Assembly: GCA_028751875.1 (NCBI GenBank)
Contig: CM054154.1
Span: 53,061,221-53,125,220, forward strand
Source: Rapana venosa
Taxonomy: Eukaryota; Mollusca; Gastropoda; Neogastropoda; Muricidae
DNA: 64,000 nucleotides
Direction of reading: 5' to 3'
Shown here in pieces: positions 43,397 to 54,899 of this stretch (its first letter is position 1; each line of letters begins with the position of its first letter). The notes below the pieces were generated by a model. That model searched no databases. It was not told the origin of the DNA and saw only the letters and a program-made list of their open reading frames with translations. The position numbers and the translations under genes are program-made.

Positions 43397-45031
43397 ACTT
43401 TGTGTGTGTGTGTGTGTGTGCGTCCCTGCATGCATGCGTGTGCGTGTGTGTGTGTGTGTGTTATTGTGTGTGTGTGTGGGGATGTGAGTGTGCGTGCGTG
43501 CGTGGGCGCGCGCGCGTGTGCGTTTGCGCGTGGTGTGTGTTCGCGCACACGTGTGTGCGTGCGTGTATGCGTATGTGCCCGTGTATGCATGTGTGAACGT
43601 GTGTGTGTGTGTGTGTGTGTGTGTTTGTGTGATCGGCCACAGCACCTACATGTGCCAGGTGCTTCCTGGCTGTGTGTCAGTTTCAAGCTGTTAGTTTTCT
43701 CAAGCACATGTGTGCCGTGCGCATCTTCTTGTAGTTACATGTGTGTGGTGTGCACACGCGCGCGTGTATGAGTGTGCGTGCGCGCGTATGTGTGAGTATA
43801 GGGTATGCCTATATGTATTTATGCCATTTTGTGTGTGTGTATGTTTGTCTGCTTGTGTGTGTATGTGTGTGTGTGCACGTGCGCTCATGTGTGTGTGTGT
43901 TTATTTATTTTGCTTATTCTTTTTATTTCAAGATAATGGAATAAGCACTCATGTGCTTTTTAAAAAATCTAGTTCCCGTGTATATGCAGTTTTGTAAATT
44001 TTGTCATCTGTTTTGTGTGTGTGTGTGTTTTCTTTCCGCTTTTTTTTTTTGGGTGTTGCTTTGATGTCAAAGTTTAGGCCTGTGTGCAATTTGTTTTTTG
44101 TTTTTTTACACAACACAGGACTGATAAGTAGATAAACATTTGATCACAACAATTTCTTAACAGGATCAGAAAATGCTTTTTGAATAGTATCAGAAACATC
44201 AGTGAAATAAAAACCTGAGCCATTTGTGAGGTATCTTGGCTTGATGACAGTATAGGATACTGACAAGACATTTGTTTTCTACTGTGTTCTCGGGTTATAA
44301 TTATGAGCTGTACTGGAATTGGTTCATGAACAAACCTTCAGCTGTAGCAAGGATACGGCTAAAAGCTGATGAAACAGTAGACTGTGTACGTGCTGTAACG
44401 CCTGACCAGCAGGAGTGTTTATAGAGAAGTCAGAAAGCTGACACTAATGACTGCGGCAGACTCTCTCCCCACACTCTCCATCACCCTGCCTCTCACAGCG
44501 CTGGCGCAAGCGGTAGCTGGTAGCCGCTAAGGTGTGTTTATTTATGGCCTCGTTCTGCCAACAGGTTCAAATTCAGCAGCCCCCCCAAAAGGTTAGTCTG
44601 CATGCAGACATATTCAATGTTTTCTCTATGTTCATTGTTTATATAATATAAATATATGCTTTTTTAGAGAGAGAGTTAGAAATGTCTGTCTTTTGTGATT
44701 GTGTTTCTTCCTGCACCTCTCCTGTTTATCTTCATGTCTGTTTGAACTGCTGTCACATCAACCAGTATGAAAGAAAGTACATGGAGTTTGGAGTCAAAAG
44801 AAAGCTCGTTTAAAGCTCATTTTAAAGAGTGCTTTGCTTGTCATTTTTAAACAATTCACTGTGCAAGAGGATGTGTGAAAGACACAAGGGTAATTTACGG
44901 CTGAACACGGCTACAGCTGCAAGGGGCTAGTGCTGCCTTTCCTTTTGCCCTGTTTATTTATATCCACGCCCTGCCAGCTGCCAGTCATGAACTTTGGCTG
45001 GGAAACTAAACGGAGGGTTTGAGAAGCAGTG
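43397..45031. repeat. 1.65-kb duplicated segment, copy 2
   Basis: Matches 13736-15389 in the same orientation, with few substitutions and small length changes in the GT arrays. The tail motif at 43908-44015 and the ACTGCGGCAGACTCTCTCCC segment are shared. Both copies lie downstream of a 5'UTR-like repeat (11938 and 42868), so the duplicated unit may be larger, with copy 1 interrupted by the L2/RTE insertions. Confidence 0.85.
43908..44015 (-). repeat. Dispersed LINE-type tail (second in duplicated segment)
   Basis: AAGATAATGGAATAAGCACT, CATGTGCTTTTTAAAAAATC and GTATATGCAGTTTTGTAAAT, as at 14281-14400 and 53607-53706. Confidence 0.7.
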
Positions 45032-45278
45032 CTCTTGCTTTCGACATGGCTATGTGTGAAGCTTTCTTCATCTTCGCTCTCTTCAACATGAAGTTGATGT
45101 AGACTGCACAAAAGCAGCCACATGCCGACCTAAAAGTCAGTGAAGCCGATGGCATGGTGACTTACTGGTCTGTCTGCGCAATACGAGTATAGAAGTCCCT
45201 CTGTAGTCGCTGTAGTTGGTATTGAAATGGAGAGACCAAAATACACAACCTAGTGTGAGCATTCACATTTCATGACCC

Positions 45279-45329
<51 letters not shown>

Positions 45330-46422
45330 TCCCCACAATCGTGTTTTTTCATGGGTGAAGTCCTAATCGTTTTGCTCACCAGTGCCTATGCAAAGATAAC
45401 TTTCCAAGTTAATCTAGATTTGCTTTAGTGTTTGTTCACAACCTCCATCATGCCCACGAGGCACTGTGAGAAATGTAACAGCATTCACACTCAACGTATT
45501 TGGTGACAACCCCAACCCTTTCCACCACAAGTGAACACTCCCCTCCCTCACTCCCATCACCTCTACAGATGTGAAAAATTTCCACTAAACCAAAAAGAAA
45601 AAACGTAATTATTTTCACACTCTTTAACAGACATATACCCCATCAAGCAGCAACAAGCAGTCCATCAACAAACAGATCATGTCACTAAACCCACAAGCAG
45701 ATCCAGCCACTATGTACAATAAATAATCCTCAATAAATAAAAAAAAAGACCCCCCAAAAAACCCATTCCAACATATTTGAGTGCGCATGAAGCCCCGTGC
45801 AGACCCCTCCCCCCCTCACTGCAGTGTACCATTCGTCACCTCAAGCCACGGCAGATCTTTCCGCTCCAAACTAGGGCCGCCCTCTCTGGGAGAAGCAGGT
45901 CGCCACAGGCGCCGTGCTGCCTCCCCCCCCTCCCAAATGTGCATCCGACTCCCTACTGAAGGAGCCTTTCTCTACAAAAAAAAACCCGCAAGGCAAACTC
46001 TCCTGCTGTCACCGACTCGTCATGTGTGCCAAATAATAATGTGCTGCACTGGGGAAATCAGATTGTTGTCTCATCCGAAGGGCCAGTGCCCAAGGCATCA
46101 CTCCAGACCCAGTGGAGGAGAGAAAGGTCTACAGTCCAAACAGACAGAATCTGCACTGTGCATCATTACTCAGTGGGGGAGCTGGCTGCTGCTGCCAGAT
46201 CCCTGCCGCTCCGTGCATGGTATCAACGCCTTGCTAGTAAGCCATTCTACACCAGCCCCCTGCCTACTAAATGCTTACAACATGCTTCTGCACAGTCTCT
46301 CTCCGACCTCTCCCCCCCCCCCATCCTCCCTGACAAAAACGTTATATCTCCCCCTCCACTAGGGGGCAGAGGGAGGTGGTCAAAGGATAATAACACAAAA
46401 GAGGAGGCTCGATAATGGGTGT

Positions 46423-46462
<40 letters not shown>

Positions 46463-46797
46463 CGTATTCCAAGTGAGGGGGTGGGGGGCAGGGAGGAGAC
46501 CTGATCCCTCACCAAGAAATCCAGTCTCCACCACACCTTCACAGAAACCGATTTTATCAAAGCAACATCTGACCCATATCCAAATACCTGGCCACACACT
46601 CTACCATGGTACGACCTGCAGGTGCAAAATGACTTGTTGGTGATGGCAAGAAAGGTGGGACCTCTTCCTCCAATAGTCAGTATCCACACAAAAAACCCAT
46701 GACTGGCCTAATAAAAAAAACACCAACCAAAACAACCAAAAGGAAAGAAAACAAAACAAAAACACAAAAAACCCAAACACCCCAACCTATTAATCGA
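45032..46797. other. No gene recognised; GA array and 38-G run
   Basis: A (GA)n array lies at 45283-45326 and an uninterrupted G run at 46424-46461. A plus-strand frame of 193 codons (45781-46362) is Pro/Ser/Arg-rich with no family signature and an overlapping frame in another phase. GC content is higher at 45780-46370 than around. A host exon or regulatory region is possible but unproven. Confidence 0.4.
46356..46369 (+). promoter_or_regulatory. CTCF-like motif
   Basis: CCACTAGGGGGCAG fits the bilaterian CTCF core CCASYAGRKGGCRS at every position. One match by sequence alone does not show binding. It lies in the GC-richer stretch without recognised transposons. Confidence 0.45.
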
Positions 46798-46965
46798 AAC
46801 TGGCTGCATGTGAATGAGTAGAATGAATGAAAGCGCTTTGATCTGGGGGGGTTTTTTGGGCGAGATATAGCGCTATATAAATTCTATTTATTATTATTAT
46901 TATTATTTTTATCATTATTATTATTATTATTATTTTTATCATTATTATTATTATTATTATTATTA
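46798..46965 (+). repeat. L2-like LINE 3' end with (ATT)n
   Basis: CTGGCTGCATGTGAATGAGT, AGAATGAATGAAAGCGCTTT, GATATAGCGCTATATAAATT and about 25 ATT units. Same tail as 51809-51912 (plus) and three minus-strand copies. Confidence 0.9.
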
Positions 46966-47597
<632 letters not shown>

Positions 47598-47857
47598 CTG
47601 TCGTTTCCATATCCTCAGCCAGGTGTGTTCATTCATGGCCTTAGACAGCACTTCATTGACGTTCATTGTGGTATCTAATTTAAGAGTCCGTCCATTCTTC
47701 ATTTTAGCAAGGATTTTGCCGTTAGACGACCATGCTGCCATAGTTGCCGTGTGCTCGGATGCTTTCTTTAAGAGTTTACAGTTTGTTTGAGTGAGATCCT
47801 CTCCCACCGACACACCAGACTGTTTCAGCTTGCGGCGGTCCGCCAGAACTTATCCCC
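47598..47857 (-). pseudogene. LINE J ORF1, C-terminal part (split by L2)
   Basis: The minus strand reads VLADRRKLKQSGVSVGEDLT, QTNCKLLKKASEHTATMAAW and SSNGKILAKMKNGRTLKLDT, the final third of a LINE ORF1 RRM/C-terminal domain. It is the natural continuation of RPRPIIARFL at about 51918, interrupted by the 4-kb L2 LINE on the opposite strand. The ORF2 that should follow is missing. Confidence 0.8.
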
Positions 47858-48101
47858 TCAGCCTCCTGGAGGGCTTGAGTTGCTTTTGCACCTGATGGCA
47901 GCATTGGTGTGCGGCTCTGTGAAAGTGTGTGATTTTTGTGTGTTTTCTGTTATCGTATTAGGACAATTTTATATCACCGTGTTTGTGTTTTTCTCTGGAT
48001 TCCAACGGTCAGACCAGTTTTACTTGAAATTGCCTATTTTGTAAAATATTTCAAATCTAAATTTTTCATCTTGTAAAAATTTTTGTTTGTAAAATGGCAA
48101 C

Positions 48102-48690
48102 ATGATGATTTGTGTTTACCTTGCTGTGCTAGCTTTTGCCACCCTTTCTACCCTGACCCTGCTGCAGCGTGACAAACTGCACGTGCTTCACGAACTTCAC
48201 CCACCACCACCACGGCCAACAACCAGCTTTCCTCACTCCAGTCCAATGACACACACCACTGTAGATCTGAGAACACTATTCTTACGTGAAATTGGCCGCA
48301 AACAAAACGGACTTGATGAAGCTACAAAGCAACATATTTCAAACCTAGGTATTAATCGCAGAAAAACCAGAAGAGGAACACATGCAGGCAGACGTCATCG
48401 CCTGCAGTGTGCCCGGCCTCCACGTGTCTCCCCCCTCACCTCTGACGTCACTTCCGTAACCACTGACCACGCTGCCTCATCACCCCGTGACATGCTTCCC
48501 CCTGTTACTGATTTATCTTCTATGTGTGAAAAGACTTTTCTTGATTGTAATGTGCTTCATGCTGTGTACACAGATTCAGATCCCCTGCCTGACCTAGTTC
48601 CTTTACCACCCTCCACACCTGACTCACCATCCGAACTCTTGTCTGTTCTCCCACTGTCTACTTATCTGCCATGCCTTCATCTTCTTCCTC
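48102..48690 (+). pseudogene. L2-like ORF1 / ORF2 N-terminal region
   Basis: The frame opens with a hydrophobic segment (YLAVLAFATLSTLTLL), a Pro-rich stretch, then VDLRTLFLREIGRKQNGLDE, ATKQHISNLGINRRKTRRGT HAGRRHR, a basic region seen in CR1/L2-like elements. It shifts frame near 48660-48690 into the endonuclease frame. Function is probably nucleic-acid binding; the start Met is not certain (ATGATG at 48102). Confidence 0.65.
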
Positions 48691-49430
48691 AGATCCTTGT
48701 CCTAACTCACCACTTTCTCCTTCAACCTCTCCATCTCCTTCAAATCTTCTTCACATCTGTCTGCACAATGTACAATCTGTTTGCCCAGATGGAAAGGCTG
48801 ATTTTCTTTCCGATTTTATCTCTGAAAAAAAACTAGATTTAACTTTTCTCACAGAAACATGGTTAAAACAACAAGGCCATGAACCTATGATAAAACAGCT
48901 AACACCACCTGGCTATAAGACTCTTTCCTTCCCCCGACTCTCCCGTGGAGGTGGCATCGCTGTCGTTTACAAGGACACGCTGCATCCGGCTCTTTCTTTC
49001 TGCCACTCCCTCCCTTTCTCACCGGAATCTTTCGAAGTCTGTGAACTTAACCTCAACCTACCAGGCCATTCTGCCACTTTCTGCTGCCTTTACCGCCCAC
49101 CTCCCAGCCGTAAAAACAATCTGACATCTTCCCTTTTTCATCAAGAATTCCAATCTCTCCTTGATCACTACAGTCTCTCTCCCAAGAAACTTATCATTCT
49201 CGGCGACTTTAACTTCCACTTTTTTGACAACCAGTCTTCTCCTGATGTCAAGCGTTTTTCTCTTTATTTGTTTAATCACTCTCTGTCCCAGCTGGTTAAT
49301 GAAGCTACACACAGATAGGGTCATATTTTAGATTGGCTCATCACTGATGTTTCACTAGATCTCATCAGGTCTGTATCCGTCACTAATGAACTACTTTCTG
49401 ATCATTTTGCCATTCTTTTCTTTCTCAACA
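48690..49430 (+). pseudogene. L2-like APE endonuclease
   Basis: In order: HICLHNVQSVCPDGKADFL, DLTFLTETWLKQQG (catalytic E), SRGGGIAVVYKDTL, CCLYRPPPSRK, LIILGDFNFHFF (GDFN, catalytic D/N), a TAG stop in frame at 49316-49318, then GHILDWLITDV and ELLSDHFAIL (SDH, catalytic D/H). The domain makes the first-strand nick for target-primed reverse transcription. All catalytic residues are present; only the stop breaks it. Confidence 0.92.
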
Positions 49431-51513
49431 TTGCAAGGCCTATTAAAAAGAAAAAGTGCATCACCCGTCGTAATCTCAAGGCCATAGATATTAAAACTTT
49501 TTCTACCCAAGCTGCTGAACGCCTATCACTAATCCCTGACCATACTGACCCGTCTAAACACTACAACGCTGTTCTTGGCCAACTGCTCGATAAACACGCG
49601 CCTCCCACTGACCTCAATCTGCCTGATAGGCCCTGCGCCCCTTGGTACACCTATGATATTCTGGTCGCAAAACGCAAACGCCGACAACTCGAGCGACAAT
49701 GGCGAAAAACAAAAACTGAAATAAATAAACAACTCTTTCGAAAACAAATCAACAAAGTCAAAACCTTAATCCATTCAGCAAAGACAAAGTATTACTCTGC
49801 TCAAGTTCTTGATGCTACGTCCATGAAATCTCTCTTTTCCCTCACCTCAACTCTTCTGGGATCCGCAAAGGCAACCCCTCTACCCACTGTTCACAGCCCT
49901 TCCGAACTTCCTGCTATATTTTCTTCATTCTTCTCTGACAAAGTCCGCAACATTCGCTCCAGACTTCTTTCCAACCCGCACCTCCTGATCCCCAATTCAC
50001 TGGCATTCCTCTCCTTTTCTTTCATCCAACAAGTGAGAATGAAATCAAGACAATTCTGAAAGAAATGACAATAAAATCATGTGATCTCGATCCTATACCT
50101 GCTTCTCTTCTCACTCAGTGCATTCCACAGCTCATACCCTCTATCACGAAAATAGTAAACTCATCTCTTCTCTCAGGAATTTTTCCATCAGCTCTCAAAA
50201 CTGCTATAGTTAACCTCTACTCAAAAAGCACGACCTCGACCCTAACATTCTGAAGAATTACAGGCCTGTTTCTAACCTACCTTTTATCTCTAAAGTCCTT
50301 GAAAAAGTTGTTCTGAAACAACTCAATAGCCATCTTCATTCCAACAATCTCCTTCCCCCCTTTTCAGTCTGCCTATCGTGCCAACCACAGCACCGAGACC
50401 ACCCTAGTCCACACCTTAAACACGCTTCTGCACGCTTCTGACTCAGGAAAAATATCCCTTCTCACTCTCCTCGACTTGTCTGCAGACCACTCAATTCTTC
50501 TCTACCGTCTCCAAAACACGTTTGGTATTAAAGACACAGCCCTCACCTGGTTCAGTTCATACCTTACAGACCGATTTCACACAGTTACAGTAAATAAGAT
50601 TCAATCAGCACCTGCCAAACTGGAATGTGGAGTCCCACAGGGGTCAGTTCTCGGCCCTGTTCTTTTCACTCTCTACACTGCCCCACTTTCACATATAATA
50701 AACCATCATCAAATCAGCCATCATTTTTATGCAGACGACTCTCAGATTCTTAGCAGTGAAACTCCCGAAAATCTGCCTTCTCTCTTGACAAATATTTCCT
50801 GCTGCCTTTAAGATATCCCAAATTGGATGATAGGGAACAAGTTACAACTAAATGCAGATAAAACCGAAGCCATGCTTATAGGGACCAAACACAAACTCTC
50901 TTCCATAACAACAGCTTCAATAGAATTCGGCAATACGTCTGTCCCTCTATCCACTGTAGTGAAATATCTAAGGGTAGATAACACGCTCTCCATGCAAAAA
51001 TTCATCACTCAAACCTGCCAGTCGTGCTACTATCAATTACGGCGCATTAGTGCAGTTCGAATGTATCTGTCCAGTGATGCAACATCCAAACTAATCACAT
51101 CTCTCATTCTCTCACGTCTGGACTATTGCAATTCTCTTCTGGCTGGTCTGCCAGCAGCATCTATCCACCCTCTTCAACGTATACAAAACTCTGGAGCTCG
51201 ACTAGTCCTCAGAAAGAAAAAATCTGAGCACATTACTCCTCTCTTGCGATCTCTCCACTGGCTGCCTGTGCCACAGAGGGTAAACTATAAGATCTGTACC
51301 CTCTGCTACAAAAGTCTCCACAAAACAGCACCTTCCTACCTCTGTGAATGTCTTCACTTGTACACTCCTTCTCGTTCCCTCCGCTCTGCTGCAGATACTT
51401 TGTGCTTAAGAATACCTAGATTCAACCAGTCCACTGTTGGCCGTTGCTCTTTCTCTGTTTCTGGTCCAATCTGGAACGACCTCCCTCTCTCTTCGTCAAA
51501 AGCCTACTTATGA
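49431..51513 (+). pseudogene. L2-like reverse transcriptase and C-terminal domain
   Basis: Linker (KRKRRQLERQWRKTKTEIN), RT entry MTIKSCDLDPIPASLLTQC, NYRPVSNLPFISKVLEKVV, ANHSTETTLVHTLN, motif A shortened to LLTLLDLSADHSILL, AKLECGVPQGSVLGPVLF (motif B), SHHFYADDSQILSS (catalytic YADD), LNADKTEAMLIGTKHKL, SRLDYCNSLLAGLPAA, ITPLLRSLHWLPVPQRVNYK and IWNDLPLS. The loss of about five residues, including the region around motif A's aspartate pair, would inactivate it. Frame changes near 50040, 50225 and 50358. Confidence 0.92.
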
Positions 51514-51912
51514 TGCTTTTAAATCCAACCTTAAGATGCATTTATTTCAAACCTAAGATTCTCCCCTCTTGTTGCATCTCATTTCTGTTCCTGCCCTCAA
51601 TAACCAACTCTCCGACCCCCCCCCCCCCCCCCCCCCCCCCTATCACCTGCCCGAGTGTACAACCTTTGTGTGTGTGTGTGTGTGTGTATGTGTGTTTGTG
51701 TGTGTGTGTGCGTGCGCGCGCGCGTGTGTGTTTACATTTGTATTTGTAAAAAACTGTTAATTGTGCGCGTGTGTGTGTTTACATTTGAATTTGTAAAAAT
51801 CTATTAATTGTAACTGGCTGCATGTGAAAGACTAGGATGAATGAGAGCGCTTTGATTTGTTTTTTTGCAAGATATAGCATTGTATAAATTTCATGTATTA
51901 TTATTATTATTA

Positions 51913-52562
51913 AGAAGCGTGCTATGATGGGGCGTGGCCTGCTTCCTCCTGGCTTGCCCACCTTGTAGACACCTTCACCCGATTTTCTTGGTGAAAATGT
52001 CGGTGCACTGCCGTACACAGTCGTCCACTGTCTCCTCAGCTCCCCTCACCTCCAGCAACCCGTAGACGCGGAGGTTGAATTGCCGGCCATGCTGTTCCTG
52101 GTCGTTCAGATCTTTCCGCAGCTCACTGTCCTCTCTTCTGCACTGCTGTACCTGACCACGTAGCTCCGGTTCTCCTCCCTCAGCTTCCCCACCTCCGCAC
52201 TCAGCGCATCTCTCTCACTTCTTATTTCAAATATCTCACACTCCAACTTGTCCATTCTTAAAGTTCATCTCTTCTCTCATTTGCTTTATTTCATCCTTCA
52301 TTTCTTGTATATCTTCTTTTGTTGAGACGTTGCACAGTTTTTGTCTAATTTCTTCTAGGAGCTCTTCAGAGCCCATGATGTGACTGTCCTCACTGCCCAC
52401 ACTGCCTGTCCTGGCCTTCTTCTTCTTCCTCTCCTCCTCCTGTCTCCCCCTGCTGCTGGGCTGCTCGGGGCTGGCACAGGAATCACTGGTGGAGGAAGCG
52501 GAAGGATTCTTCCTCTTACCTGACGATCTTCCCGCAAAATACTTTGTCAGTGAGCTTGTCAT
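51913..52562 (-). pseudogene. LINE J ORF1, N-terminal part: coiled coil and RRM start
   Basis: Frame 52236-52562 begins MTSSLTKYFAGRSSGKRKNP, then an Arg/Lys/Glu-rich region and the coiled coil LLEEIRQKLCNVSTKEDIQE MKDEIKQMREEM. It continues in other frames to RRM text (EQHGRQFNLRVYG-like, then GVYKVGKPGGSRPRPIIARF at about 51918-51980), where the L2 LINE tail interrupts it. The remainder is at 47598-47857. Confidence 0.8.
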
Positions 52563-52600
52563 GCTCTCCTGATACTGTGCATTTTGTCTGGATCTTTCGA

Positions 52601-53059
52601 TTGTGTATTTTGTTTAAGAGTAACTATAGTACAGTTCCACAGTAAAAACCTGCAAAACTGTTGTTCTTTTTTCGTTCTCTCTTTTTTCTGTTTGAAGTAG
52701 ATGAATCCAGTCGTGTAATGTTTCTAATTGTGTTTATATACGAAGAGCACCGCTCTGTACCTACATGGAATACTTTACGTTGCAATGTAGCTTCTGTTCA
52801 TTCCATTACGACATTACTTACTTGGTATCATCATTCTTCAGGGGATTTTCTGCAGCACGTTAACACACTGACGCCATTTCACAGCATTCTTATATTTCAC
52901 AACATAATGATTATGCGCCCACTCCTGCTTTTGAAATTCGTATTTAAGTCTGAACAAATTTCACACTTAGCAATGGCTTGTGGGGAAAAAAAGCCACTGA
53001 GCATAGCACTGGATGGAGAGAGCAAACCAAAACACGTCCCTCTCCGACCTGAGCGCTGG
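52601..53059. other. No gene recognised
   Basis: AT-rich with short frames only. It leads into the Gypsy integrase piece. Confidence 0.45.
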
Positions 53060-53607
53060 TCAGAGTCCCAATTACACCAGTCTCACCAAGGGATTGAAAA
53101 GACAAGACCACTGGTGAGAGAATGGCATACTGGCCAAACATCAATGATGACATTGAACAGTTGATAAAAAAGGGTGGCACATGTCAGGAAATGGCAAATG
53201 CCAACCCAAGAGAAGCCCTTCTTCCTCATGATATCCCAAATAGTCCTTGCAGAAAGATAGCCACAGACCTATTTGAAATGAGGGTCAAACTTATCTGCTC
53301 ATCAGTGATTACTTCTCAAAGTACCCAGTCATAAGTAAGATGACAAAGACAACAAGTGAAGTTGTCTGTTGCAAATGTGGTGGAAAAGACAGTTGCTGTG
53401 TTTGGCAGGCCAGATATTATTGTCAGCGATAATGGGCCCCAATACCAAGGCAAAGCTTTCAAGGACTTCGTGCAAAGAGGGGATTTACATGTGACTTCGT
53501 CACAGGGATACCCCCAGTCAAATGGTTTTATGGAGAGACAAGTCCAGACAGTCAAGAAAACCATCATTAAATGTGACAGAGAAGGAACAGATTTTCACAT
53601 TGCCATG
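53060..53607 (+). pseudogene. Ty3/Gypsy integrase remnant
   Basis: Plus-strand text: LHQSHQGIEKTRPLVRE (H2C2 histidines), YWPNINDDIEQLIKKGGTC with CQEMANANP (C-x2-C partly lost), KIATDLFEM (first catalytic D), FSKYPVISKMTKTTSEV, FGRPDIIVSDNGPQYQGKAF (D-N-G, second D), and SSQGYPQSNGFMERQVQTVK (catalytic E). Frame changes lie near 53130, 53330 and 53355. Same family as 30497-31089 (shared CAATTACACCAGTCT). It ends where a dispersed tail repeat begins. Confidence 0.88.
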
Positions 53608-53706
53608 ATTTATTTATTTATTCTTTCCTTTCGAGGATAATGGAATAAGCACTCATGTGCTTTAATTTCATCCAGTCCCTATATGTATGCGGTTTTGTAA
53701 ATTTTT
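53607..53706 (-). repeat. Dispersed LINE-type tail
   Basis: TTATTTATTTATTCTTTCC, GAGGATAATGGAATAAGCAC, TCATGTGCTTTAATTTCATC and GCGGTTTTGTAAATTTTTTC, as at 14281 and 43908. It separates the Gypsy integrase from the hAT remnant. Confidence 0.75.
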
Positions 53707-53710
53707 TCAT

Positions 53711-54370
53711 CCGTTTCCACAGGCACAAATTGGCCTACTCTTCTGAAAAGCGGAACAGGTTTTAACGTGTGCACAAGATGTTCTGCGAGCGTTTGCACAT
53801 GGGTCAATTTGTTAAGAAACATAGAAGACCTGTTCCCCAAACATTCTACAAATGTGGCTTCAGCCTTTGGTGTGCTGGGTATGCGCCCTTTGTCTTTGCT
53901 ATCTGCTGAAGACAAGGCAGAGTATGGTGTATGTGATCTGAGGTTGCTGACAGACTTTTATGGACAAAGGACTACACAAGGGACAGTTGTCAGTGAACCT
54001 TTGCTCAGTAAAGAGGCATGTATGGAGGAATGGTCCATGGCCAAAGAAATAGTCCTTCAGAACCACTACCCTAGAGACTCCACAAGAAGACTATACAAGA
54101 TCCTGTATGATTTCCATAAAGAAAGCTTGCCAAATCTTCTTCTTCTAGCAAATTTGGCATTGACAATGCCTTTACAAAACTGTTGACTGTGAAAGAGGGT
54201 TTAGCTGACAGAATGCCATTAAGACTGCAAGGAGGAACAGACTGAAAGAAGAAAGTTTGAATGTGTTGATGACAATCAAGTGTGAAGGAAGCTCCATGTC
54301 TGAATGTGATTTTTCTGGTGCTGCTGCCATTTGGAAAGCCAAGAAAGACAGAGGAATTAACAAAAAATAG
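53711..54370 (+). pseudogene. hAT transposase C-terminal part (ZNF862-like)
   Basis: Frame 53767-54186 contains NIEDLFPKHSTNVASAFGVL GMRPLS and LLTDFYGQ, then LLLLANLALTMPLQ. A one-base shift near 54175 leads to TVDCERGFS, a stop, QNAIKTARRNRLKEESLNVL MTIKCEG and a stop at 54370. The CERGFS-x-N-x-IKT-x-RNRL string is the hAT C-terminal dimerisation signature in its ZNF862/KRAB-derived form. The N-terminal zinc finger and the RNase H-like catalytic core are missing. Confidence 0.82.
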
Positions 54371-54880
54371 TGTGACAGTGACTTCCCTTCCTTGTAAAGT
54401 TGTATAATAGCCTCAGCCAAGAAAAGATAGTTTTCAAGACAGCTTTTGTGTGTAATTGTATTTGATTAGAGAGCTGGATTTTGTAGCTGCTACTGTTTGT
54501 ATCAAAGTGTTTCTTCTTTTTGTAACATTCAATTATCAGTCACAACAAATATAGGACTTGTGCTGTATTTATTATCAGTGTACATAGACTTTCCACCAGA
54601 CTGGGCTGAAGAGACAGTTTCTACACATATTTTGAAGTAAGATGGAGAAACAAGTTCTCTTAGTTTTCAACAAAAGTGATGTGTCAAATTACTGAGAGTG
54701 ATAGTTCGAGAGGTTTTGGTGCTTACCTGCTGTTGTGTTCCTGTATCAAAGTGCATCCTTCAGATTACCTCCAACAGGTAAGGTGAATATTTCATTCTGT
54801 GTGTCTATGTGCCTGCCTGTTTGTTTTGTTGCTCCTACAGTACTAAGGATACTATAAGCAAATACTACTTGGCCCCCTTT
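54371..54880 (+). mobile_element. hAT 3' flank, with repeat shared with 6640-6805
   Basis: Non-coding sequence after the transposase. 54770-54880 (AGGTGAATATTTCATTCTGT, GCCTGCCTGTTTGTTTTGTT, AAGCAAATACTACTTGGCCC) matches 6640-6805 in order. The terminal inverted repeat was not identified. Confidence 0.55.
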
Positions 54881-54899
54881 TTATGAAGAGAGATCCAAC

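Larger units (their letters stand above)
47858..51912 (+). mobile_element. CR1/L2-like LINE, near complete
   Basis: A plus-strand LINE with 5' region (47858-48100), ORF1 (48102-about 48680), ORF2 with endonuclease, RT and C-terminus (about 48690-51513), and a 3' UTR with a C run (51617-51640), GT array (51667-51730) and the GCGCTTTGATTTG...(ATT)n end. It has about five lesions: a stop at 49316, frameshifts near 48680, 50040, 50225 and 50358, and a 15-bp in-frame loss in RT motif A. It is the master for the copy at 16605 and four other tails. Confidence 0.9.

Noticed and set aside
45781..46362. Host protein-coding gene
   Set aside because: The 193-codon frame has Pro/Ser/Arg bias from GC-rich sequence, competing frames on the same strand, and no recognisable domain. 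Left as unassigned.
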